From positions 54,588,035 through 54,652,034 of the forward strand of contig OW388300.1 of the NCBI GenBank assembly GCA_936450465.1: a stretch of DNA of 64,000 nt. The letters are read 5' to 3'. The translations under genes and the position numbers were made by a program. Shown here piece by piece: positions 26,640-36,900 of the stretch. Numbering within the stretch: the stretch's first letter is position 1; the number at the start of each line of letters is the position of its first letter. A model generated the notes under the pieces. It ran no database searches. It saw only the letters and a program-made list of their open reading frames with translations, and was not told where the DNA came from. Source of the stretch: Gibbula magus. Taxonomy: Eukaryota; Mollusca; Gastropoda; Trochida; Trochidae.

Positions 26640-27389
26640 CTGTTCCATAAAAGTCTGGTACATGTGCGAAGTGAAAGGAGCATCTCCGAACACTGTTCTG
26701 GGTGTGCGGAACATGTTCCCTGAAATAGTAGGTGCAAGCGGCACGGCAATAGAACATGTTCCCTGAAATAGTAGGTGCAAACCGCATAGCAATAGAACAT
26801 GTTCCCTGAAATAGTAGGTGCAAACCGCATAGCAATAGAACATGTTCCCTGAAATAGTAGGTGCAAACCGCATAGCAATAGAACATGTTCCCTGAAATAG
26901 TAGGTGCAAACCGCATAGCAATAGAACATGTTCCCTGAAATAGTAGGTGCAAACCGCATAGCAATAGAACATGTTCCCTGAAATAGTAGGTGCAAACCGC
27001 ATAGCAATAGAACATGTTCCCTGAAATAGTAGGTGCAAGCCGCATAGCAATAGAACATGTTCCCTGAAATAGTAGGTGCAAGCCGCATAGCAATGGAACA
27101 TGTTCCCTGAAATAGTAGGTGCAAGCCGCATAGCAATGGAACATGTTCCCTGAAATAGTAGGTGCAAGCCGCATAGCAATAGAACATGTTCCCTGAAATA
27201 GTAGGTGCAAGCCGCATAGCAATAGAACATGTTCCCTGAAATAGTAGGTGCAAGCCGCATAGCAATAGAACATGTTCCCTGAAATAGTAGGTGCAAGCCG
27301 CATAGCAATGGAACATGTTCCGCACGCCTAGAACAGTTTTCGAAGACACTCATTTCACTTAGCGTATGTAACGGACGTTTCGGAACAAA
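26640..27389. mobile_element. foldback element with an internal 43-bp tandem array
   Basis: Left flank 26640-26708 and right flank 27321-27389 are imperfect inverted repeats of about 70-80 bp (shared ACTGTTCT, GTGCGGAACATGTTCC, AAGTGAAA, TGTTCC). Between them lie 14 tandem 43-bp units. The arrangement resembles tandem-repeat-bearing foldback or Helentron-associated elements known from bivalves; the class is inferred. Three overlapping minus frames of 236-300 codons are artefacts of the 43-bp period. Confidence 0.75.
26709..27320 (+). repeat. 43-bp tandem repeat, 14 units
   Basis: The unit begins GAACATGTTC and continues cctgaaatagtaggtgcaa, then ccgcatagcaata. Starts at 26709, 26752 and so on to 27311, at an exact 43-base spacing. 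Units differ by a few substitutions (caaac/caagc, ataga/atgga). The 10-bp palindrome GAACATGTTC occurs 15 times. Confidence 0.96.
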
Positions 27390-27667
27390 CATTGGTAAAT
27401 CGCAAGGAGCAGGCCTCCATGCAGTTTCTGGTTTTATGTGTATAATCCATGGTCATGACGTCACTCTATTGTGTTAATAGTTGATTATTATTTAGGAGTC
27501 TACTGGTTATTGACTGTCCCAGTCAGCAGGGGTGTTAGGTTTAGACATTTTCAGTAATGGCTAATCGAGTACATTTTTCGAGACTGATTTATTTTGTCTT
27601 GGTGTATCTGAATAGGATCTTAAAATATCTCTCAACTAGACAAATAAATTTTTCTAATGCATGAACA

Positions 27668-27735
27668 TGGATTCGACGTGCAACCCTTCGCTTGGTAGTC
27701 AGCGGTTCTAGCCATTAGGCCACAAGACGCTGTTA
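27668..27735 (-). repeat. tRNA-like remnant
   Basis: The minus strand reads GTGGCCTAATGGCTAGAACC (A-box-like), then GGGTTGCACGTCGAATCC (a disrupted B box). Likely a SINE head or tRNA pseudogene. Confidence 0.45.
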
Positions 27736-28300
27736 AAAACCTCAGGATTACTTGTCAATAAGAATCTTGTGTTCTATTCAAGACTTTTAACACACAGAAG
27801 GCATGGAAATCAGAGTTTTAGCTGTCAATCACATCACTTCACGTGGAAGTTTTGCGCTGCACATGCATGGAAGAAACCATTTCATGAGGGTCGCAGCTAC
27901 TTGTACCATATCCGATGAATGAGCACCCATAATTGAAATTTATTGTTTCAAATGTAAAATAATCACATTTGCATGTTTCGTGACGTCATATATGGATAAA
28001 GATGGAGAATGAATCGTTGATTTTTTTTAACGAATCCACAGCTCCTCATGCATTCTCCATTACATAATATTTTAAGCTTCTGTACCCTGTGTCACTGGTC
28101 CCTTCAGTATAAGTACAAGGCTCTAATGGAGATAAAACAATAGAGGTCCTACCTTTACAATTTTTTGTTACTTCTTAGAATGCAAAGGTCTATAATAATT
28201 GTTGTGTTGACATACTTTAACCAATGTGAGTTTGGTGACTGGACAATGCCTTATCATTCGATATGTTTGTCTTTACCTCAGAGATAATACATGACATAAT
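27736..28300. other. intergenic, no feature
   Basis: Nothing recognised. Confidence 0.3.
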
Positions 28301-28305
28301 ACCTA

Positions 28306-28622
28306 TTAAAGGTACATCCATTGTGTTTCATAAAATTTGATTTGACTTTAATACGTTCGAACACACAATATGTGCTGTTTACGATACAAACAAATTCACT
28401 GAGCTTGCAATCACCAAATATATCATAATTACTAGTTTCCAATTAAAATCGAGTAACATCATTATGTATGTGCAGAAACCAAAAGTGCATGTCCTATTTA
28501 CACGCACAGTAGTTATATGACCTATTAAACATTAGTTTTCGGTAATAGTTGGTCGATAAAGTAAAACCATTTATAACGTTTGGCATATTTGACCCCCAAC
28601 AACACAATGGATGTACCTTTAA
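28306..28622 (-). mobile_element. TTAA-flanked MITE family 1, copy B (inverted, internally deleted)
   Basis: TTAAAGGTACATCCATTGTG at the left, inverse CACAATGGATGTACCTTTAA at the right. 317 bp against about 495 in full copies, and reversed in orientation relative to them. Confidence 0.9.
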
Positions 28623-29640
28623 GCTACAGAGCCAACAGCTCTATTTTCTTGACATTGTTTCCGATAACCTGTAACTCAACTTCAACTTTTATTTTATTGG
28701 CAACAAATAATGAACAAATAATAAGAAGCAAGAATTTTATTACAGAGTTGAGTTCAATTAAAAATCATGGTGTATTTTCACAAAAGGTAAATTTCATTAT
28801 TCTCTAATCAGAACATTTTTTGTGAGTCAATACAAAAGGCAAAATATGTGACATTTCCATATACTTAAAATATAATTTTCAACAATCCCCAAAAACCTTT
28901 CTTTTTAAAGAATCAACTTTTATTTTGGAAATTCCCAAATCTGAGAAAAGGAATGTAACAATTGCTGGCACTAATCATAAAGAAAATCAGTAACAGTAGC
29001 ACTTTGAGTAAACAGAGTATAAAGACAGACTGTGAAATTACAGTACATTTAAAACATAATAGCTCTCCTTAACATGCTAGGCCTACTGATATATTTCATA
29101 CTGCCAAATCATTCAATATATGAGAAAAAGTACACATAAAATCTGTCTTGTCCATCAATATCTAGGTGATGACAAGCTTTTCATATATTCTCTTTTTCTG
29201 GCTTCAATACTCTGTGCAATATGAAATTCTGAGAACAGTGGTACAATCGTTTGCGTTTTTTAAAAATATTTTAGTTAATACAATAAAAATGTCTCTTGAA
29301 AATGTGTATCTAATTAGCAGTGTATGAAATAAAGCCTGTCAGATAGCACGTAACCTGGTTAATTTTGGTCTTGGCTGGTAACTTTCTGAGATTTTTCTTT
29401 AATTTTACAACGAAAAGTGACAAAATCATACTTTCCAGTTGGTGACACTTAGGATTTATTTCATACACTGCCAATACAATTTTCTTCGTTCTCTTTAAAA
29501 TGTCCGAATTTATCGATAACTTCAAAAAGATCCACATTACCAACTAAAACAATTGAGATATGAGAATAGACAGTAAAGTGACTGTCAAGGAAACTATCTA
29601 CAAAAAAGCTGTCTATGAAAAAAATGAATTGAATAAATGG

Positions 29641-29740
29641 AACAAAAATATGAATACTGAAATGTTGAGTTTAAAAGAGGGTGAGACGAGAACAAAAATA
29701 TGAATACTGAAATGTTGAGTTTAAAAGAGGGCGAGACGAG
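29641..29740 (+). repeat. 50-bp tandem duplication
   Basis: The unit starting AACAAAAATATGAATACTGA occurs twice, at 29641 and 29691, nearly identical. Confidence 0.9.
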
Positions 29741-29806
29741 ACGTGTGAAGGAAAGAGAGAGAAGGAAGAGGAATAGATGGAGGAAAGATGACAACAATAC
29801 ACTACC

Positions 29807-29808
<2 letters not shown>

Positions 29809-29838
<30 letters not shown>
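29809..29838 (+). repeat. (GTATAT)n microsatellite
   Basis: About five perfect hexamer units. Confidence 0.85.
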
Positions 29839-29839
29839 A

Positions 29840-30628
29840 AGCAAAACATGTTGACTTTCTCTAAACTAAACAGTGCACCAATAAGGGATAAATTTTACTA
29901 ACAAAACAGTGTGATAAATATATCATCAAAATAGGATTCAGATAATTTTGAAATTTACTTCACAAATTTCTAATTTTTAATGATGAAAAATGTTTTCTTA
30001 CATTGTACAAATAGTAATAAAGATAACAACCAACACCCAATGGAGAAGTACACAGACATTGAGAGGAAAACAACCACTTTAATGAATGTATTGTTACTGT
30101 TTGGTTAGTTTCATAAACTGTTACAATCTAACCAAGTAAAACCACAACATGGTGAGCTTTATAAATTAAGTTCAAAATCATCGGTCCATGTCGACCTTTA
30201 GGTAAACACCTTTGTTATTACTTTCTTCATAATCAAGCACTTATTTTATTACATTCTGGAAAACATTGAATAACTGTTAATTTACTTGGGCAATATCGCA
30301 GCAATTGACAGCGATTGAACGGAAATACTCCTTGAACATAAAGACACATGATTTCAGGACACAAGTATAATGTTTTGTTGTTGTTTCACTCAATAATTAT
30401 CAAATCAACTTATAAAGCAAAATCATGTTGTATCCCTAGATGATTCTGACAAACAAGCAGTTATTCTTTATCAAATTTGCTCCTCTTATAAGAACATCGC
30501 AGCCTTCCTGCCGCATGCTTAAATAAGTTTCTTTGCATTAAAAATTTAAAAATCTGTCCTCAAAGTCGCAATTTTTCTGACCAAAAAATGTTTCAACTTG
30601 TTCTGATGTCCGACCACTGGTATAGCAT
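29840..30628 (-). other. probable kinase 3' UTR and downstream DNA
   Basis: AT-rich DNA downstream of the kinase stop. A minus-strand AATAAA at 30250-30245 is one possible poly(A) signal, 379 nt after the stop. No other feature. Confidence 0.3.
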
Positions 30629-30906
30629 TCAGCCAAACAGCTCATCGAACATGGGCAGCCCACCAGCCACTGGTTCCACTTTTTCCTTGTGGACCACAAC
30701 GCTGATTTGTCTCTCGTACGGAGCGGCAGATTTGCGTCTGATCTTGCGTCTCAGCTGGTTCTTTATGTCCTTTCCTCCACCAGGGGGCAGTGCAAGGCTA
30801 ACGTCCAGCGGGGAAGGCGGTGCATCATAGACAGAGTCGCAGGTCAGGAGGTCGCTTGTTGCAGGCGAGCTTGGCATGCCCTGGGACAGGTGCATAGGGA
30901 TGTTGT
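30629..30906 (-). CDS. kinase exon 11: C-terminal tail and stop
   Basis: 278 nt including the TGA stop. Ser/Pro-rich tail, a basic segment KNQLRRKIRRKSAAPYE, and the end LPMFDELFG. The last segment has acidic-hydrophobic character; its function is unknown. Confidence 0.9.
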
Positions 30907-33900
30907 CTGGAGGGGAGAGAATAGGAGACTCATTAGTGAGGTTCCATCTCACATTTCAGAATAGACTTTTCAAAAGTATATGTATAGATTACTCAGCTTT
31001 CAGTAGAGAGATTTATAGAACTTCCATGTCACACAATTATTTAGTTAAGGTCCGGAAATGAAACAGTCAGGAAATTTTTCTATTTTTTGTTAAAAGTTCA
31101 CAAAGTCTTTGCACCCTGTATCAAAGTCATATAATTTTCAAACTACATTCCTGAGATCTATATACCCTCCAACTAAATCACAGCTGGGATATAACTGAAC
31201 ATGTTCGATGTTCTACCCACCTTGTTCCCCGTCGTTCATGATGTGTGCGAGATAGCCTGCTGCCTGTCCTGCAGTGAGACGGTCCTGTGTGTCCCCGGCC
31301 AGCACTCGACACAGCAGCTCCCGGATCTCCTGGGGCCAATCGTCCTTGATGGCGATCTTCTGCATGAAGCTTGGGTTGAACGCCAGCTGTTGGAAGGAAG
31401 ATAAACATGAAATTTGTGTTTCTGGAAAGACTCAAAGACTAAACAGGACTTAATGTCCATGTGATTGTAACTGTTGTAAGGAAGAAGTCACATGAAGCTT
31501 TTGTTTCTGACTCTGAGAGAAGGACCTCTAGGATTATACGAGGACTTATTGTCCATGTGATTGTAATATTATGTTATTCAAGAAAACTCTAGTTGTATGC
31601 TTCGACTCACTGAGATGACCGACATGAACTATTGTAAAACAAATAGACACAAACTTGACTGTGAACATCAGCATTCAAATTTAAAAGATTACAAACGATA
31701 ATGTGATGTCACTTTTTAATGATCTATCAGATAATTTCTATGATTACTAAAGTCAACCTTAGTAGCACCCCATTTTAGAAACTCAGTCATAACCAGAACT
31801 CTTTAAGTCCTGTGTACAGTGTTAAACAGTTACATGGCCCACCCAGATACACATGCTCAAACACAACCCAAGAGAAAGCTAATTTCCACAGTCATAAATA
31901 AGGGTTTTCTTCAAAGGGGTATCTTCATTAGCGACTCCTATCTACATTTTTTAGTTACACCCAGGTGGATTACGGTACATCAGAGACAGTAAAACAACAT
32001 AAGGATTACTTCCAAGGATACATACATGTTTGATGTAGTTTGTGCGCCACTCCATGAATGACGCTGTGGTGAAGTTGGCAGGCCAGAGACTGCAGACGCT
32101 GTGAGTACCGGTCAGCAGGAAGCAGACCACCAGTCCCAGTGAGAACACGTCCGTCTTCCCTGTCAGATCCTCGGAGAAACCTGCAACAGTCATTCATTAA
32201 AATAGAGCCGTTTATTATCTAAGGTTGACTTGCATTGATTGGTGTAAAAGGCAAAAGTGAGCACAGCTGTAACTTGACCGCATGCATACAGTATCAATTA
32301 ATTAAGGTGAGGTGAGGTGAGTTGGTGTTTAACGCCGCTTTCAAGAGTATTTCACTTACATCGCGGCTGCTAGTATTATGGCAGGGAGAAAGCCCGCAAC
32401 GCCATGTGGCTATGCTTTGCGGTGAAACCTGCAAGCAACTGCTGGAACTAGCGAACCATGGCTGAAATTCAGTGTAGCATTGCACCCAAACCTTACTGCG
32501 TGTAGAACAGTTCTCTACTGCAGACAAAGTTGCCGTGCCCCTGGCGGGATTCGAACCCCGGACCTCTTGATCCGAAGCCGAACACGCTTACCACTGCGCT
32601 ATCCCACCCCCTCAATTAATTAAAAAATATAATGTAGTCAATCATGTCTTTTAATAAAAATTAATTTTCAATGTACCCCTAAAAGACACAACAACAACAT
32701 ATTGGTAAATTTGAAGTTCTCAAGCTATGCTCCAGACCTGAGTTGGAGTTTAACCCCATCACAGTCACAACAGCACCACATAGATAACATCCATACCAAA
32801 ATTGAAGTTTCCAAGTAATATACTTTGTGTGTGTTTTTAGAAGTATTTGTAGCTACCTGGTGGAGCGTTGGGGAATCCAGGGGCCAGGAGAAGGCGACAT
32901 GCCTCGGGGCTCATGTATTCAGGGGTCCATCCGCTAAAGTTAATCGCTTGCTCTGGCGTCTTGCTCGTCCCAAAGTCCGTCAGCTTAAGGCATGGTGGGT
33001 TCAACGTCGCACAAGCATTCTCAGCTGGAATCAGAGACATTTAAGAAATAGAGATTTGACCCATCAATACATGTGTTGTGTTGTCGTGTATTTATAAGAT
33101 TTTTTATGAATAAGGTCACCAATTTAAAAGCATACATAAATAACAAACCTTTTAGAATTTTGGATTCCTTAAGCAAATAATTTGGTGATTTTAAAAGATT
33201 GCCATTAGGTTACCAAATAAAAAAACTCTGAAATGTAATTATCAATCCAATTCAGTCTATCTTTTTTTGCCTTATGATGCTCTAAAGATTTGCACCTCCT
33301 GCTTGAGAACACCTTGAAACATTTGAAAACCTGCTTGGAGTCTGACACTGACAACATTGACGGTACTCACGCTTGATGTCGAGGTGCAGGACCCCGAAGC
33401 GTCCATACATGTAGTCGAGTGCCGAGAACCCCTGAGCCGCAAATCGTTGGACCACGTCGTAGGTGAACACCTCCTGGAACCCATCCTTGTGTTTCTCCAT
33501 CAGTTTCTTCAGCGAGTCACCTGCAGGGATTATATACATTGTTACACTTCTGATCTGTCCATATTAACAAGGTGTATCAACAGGTGTCTTAACCTTGCAC
33601 CAAAATCTAGCACAAACTCCAAGCAGAGTTAACATTGTTTAACAAGTTACTCAGAAACATATTTTCAGTAATATATACTTGACAAATATAGTTAGAGATA
33701 AATACAAATTTTGAAATGATCTATTTATTCATCGACACACTGATAAAATATCATTAATATAAATTCAAATATGCCTAACTTATTTTGTCCAGTAAATCAT
33801 GTAACACAAATTTTAGCTTTTATTGTAAAGGTTTTAAGTTAGAGAATGAGTTGTGTCTCACCTCCGTACTCCATGAGAATCTCGTGTGTGTTCTCACGGA

Positions 33901-36900
33901 AGACGTATCCCCGGAACTGGGTGATGTTGGGGTGAGACAGCTGCATCAACACCTCCACCTCCTTCCGGTTGAACTTCTCACTGATCTGAATACATACAAT
34001 ATGGCCAGCTTTAAAGTGAGGGAGTTATTGCTTAAGGAGAGATGGGACGATGAAACAAAATATTTTAGAATTCGTTTATTTTTTCAAAATAGCAGGTTTA
34101 TTGTGTCTTTTATCCAAAAATGTAAGAAAATTTGGGGGTCACCGAACGATTTAAAGAGTTATCGGCATTAATAATAATACTCCCGTCTGCAAATTACGCC
34201 ATTTTGACTGATTTGATGTACTTAGATGAAGCGCTCGCTTTCAACGAATAAGCTCAGAATTCTTTCAAATACATTTCAGTTACATACGGGGATGCATAGC
34301 AAGTCTATATTTTGAAAATTAATGACACTGTAAAGAGAAACAAAATTAAATTTAGCACTTTTTAATTAAAAACGGCTTTTTTCTCATCGTTTTTCGCATA
34401 TTGAACAGGATTTCTCACTGACACACATATTTTAGATATTGCTAAAAATGCAGTATAATGTGCACATTTGAATAAACAAACGAATTCAAAAATAAAAATA
34501 GGGGGTCATCGGAGATTTTTCATCCCTTTAACGTCATTTTTTAAATTATCTTCATAAACGTAAAAACCTAACGTCACGGCAATTTTGATGGTTTCAAGTG
34601 AAAATTTGACGGCCTACCGTGTAATCATTGTTGAACATACTATCAATCTAAGAGTGCATGATGGAAGAATAACTATCAGTTGATTATACCAGGCGATTTA
34701 AATTCGTCAGTAACTAAAGATACGTATGTAATTCGAATAACACACACAGTAACATATTTACCGCGAATATAGGTGACGATAACGTTATGCGGCATGTCGT
34801 AAAACGACCGTTAAAAAGGCGTTACGGAAAATATAAGCACTTTTCGTTATTGTATGGATAAGCGTATGCCCCAAACAACGTTTTCCATGTATTTTTAGAC
34901 TTATTCATTACAATAATTTGTTGTCGCAAAATGTTACCGTAAGCAAGGTCGATTTCTGGGTCCCATCTCTCCTTAACACTGCTTGGCAGTATGAGCTGGC
35001 TTTAAACACTTCAAACAATTCAGTGATGGTATCAACAGAAACTAAGTATTCAGTAAATAGATACAGCGAGACCTTGTTAAACCGGACCCCATATAGTGAA
35101 TTTTATGCAAATAATAATTCGCTTAACCGCATGTGTTGCTATCCGGATGATTTTCAGCTGTAACCAAAGTGTGCAGATAAATGGGGTCTGACTGTAGTAC
35201 CAAAAATAAGTCAACACACAGTAACTAGACTATGCATACTAACACAGGACCACACTAGATAACGATCACAAGGGGACATATTACCTGAACAGCAAGGTAA
35301 GCTGATATTAGATTTACAACTGTCTACGGGTGCAATCATATCGGGGGTCATATTTTTCATGCCCAAAGAAAAAATATTTCTTTGTCATGGAGACCAGATG
35401 TTAATGATGTTGTGTCAAAATGACACAATTGTCAATAGCCAGCATAGGATTGAGGGCATGAATTCATTAATAAATAGAACATTGTATCACAGTGTCATAG
35501 TATGTTTACATGTCTGAATATCAGTATGTCCCTTAATCTTGCTCAGAAAATACTAATATTCAGACACTCGTGTCGTAACCATAGGCCTGATGACATACAG
35601 TCATATAATATCCTCTACAACTTGGAGGATACGACAACATGACTGTCAGCAACTCACCACTTTCTTGACGTATTTCTGACCCATGTAGTGCTGACAGTAG
35701 TCCACGGTGCCAAAGCTGCCCTTGCCGAGGGGCTGGATGACCTTGTACTGGTGCCCCTCTCCCTCCTCGAACAATCCATCGTACGAGGGCGGCATGCTCT
35801 GTAAAACAACACTTCCAGTAAACTTAGTGAAAAATGTCAAGGACTTGAACCTTGAGGGATCAACTGTGGGCCAAAACAAATGGCTAAAATAAGATGACAG
35901 GCCCATACTATCAGTGTTCAATGTAGGACTTGTGATTGCATGATTCACCCTGAGATGATCAAATAGCTACTTATACAAAATCATACTTGGGATTGTTATG
36001 CATTATGATTTCATTCCGACAAATTCCCCCTCCAATTTTGGTTCTAAATTGGGCACTGATATTATGTTAGAACATGATATACCACAATTTTAATCCAGAA
36101 AAGGTGTCACTTTCTTTTCATAACATAATATTAGATGATCGCCGGCCGCCTGTACTGAGTCTACTGACCTGATCCACGATGACCCCATGTGTCCCGAACT
36201 TGAGGTTCTTGTTCAAATGGACATGGTCAAGCAGACTGGACACAGCGGTAGATGTACCCAAAACCACAAACCTGCAATTACAAACACAACTCTGTATGAA
36301 AAGCATACAACCTGATGATACACAACTTTCAAGAAGAAAGCTGTGAACACTGAGGAAAAAAATTATGTCTGACATTTTATATTAATGGGTCATATTGTCT
36401 CGATAATGTTTAAAAATGTTTAAGGAATGGAAAATGATTTACAGTTTATTGAATGTTCCTCACATACTTTACATGGGTTGAATAATCCCCTTGTTTAGAG
36501 TTTTTTAATTTTCATTATTGCATCCGAAGATTCACTTTATAACTTTTAACTTTCTAAATAGAACCATTTTTAAATTATGATCAGTATGATTTATATTTTT
36601 AATGTTTAAGTTCTAATGATAAACTTCGAAAACATCACAAAAAGGTTCTGTTCTCTCTTTGATGACAAAGATTCATTACTATTAAAAAAAGAACTAAAAA
36701 TTTACCCCTTCAAGTACTCGTCATAGACGCGCGAGTTGAGGTGGTCGTAGTCGCGGAAGTTGTCCTCCAGCAGACTGAAATGGTTGAGGTTGCCGGGGTA
36801 CAGGTAGTCCTGCGGCTTCTTCCCATTGCGGATGATCGCGGCCAGCCATGGGTCGGCTCCTCGCATCTGGATGTTCAGGTTCTCGGGCGTGTTCTCCGCA

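Noticed and set aside
26490..27392. Three overlapping minus frames of 236-300 codons (CTYYFREHV repeats)
   Set aside because: They are artefacts of a 43-bp tandem repeat: every frame is open and cycles through the same peptide.
30588..30964. Plus-strand frames over kinase exon 11
   Set aside because: Shadows of the minus-strand kinase exon.
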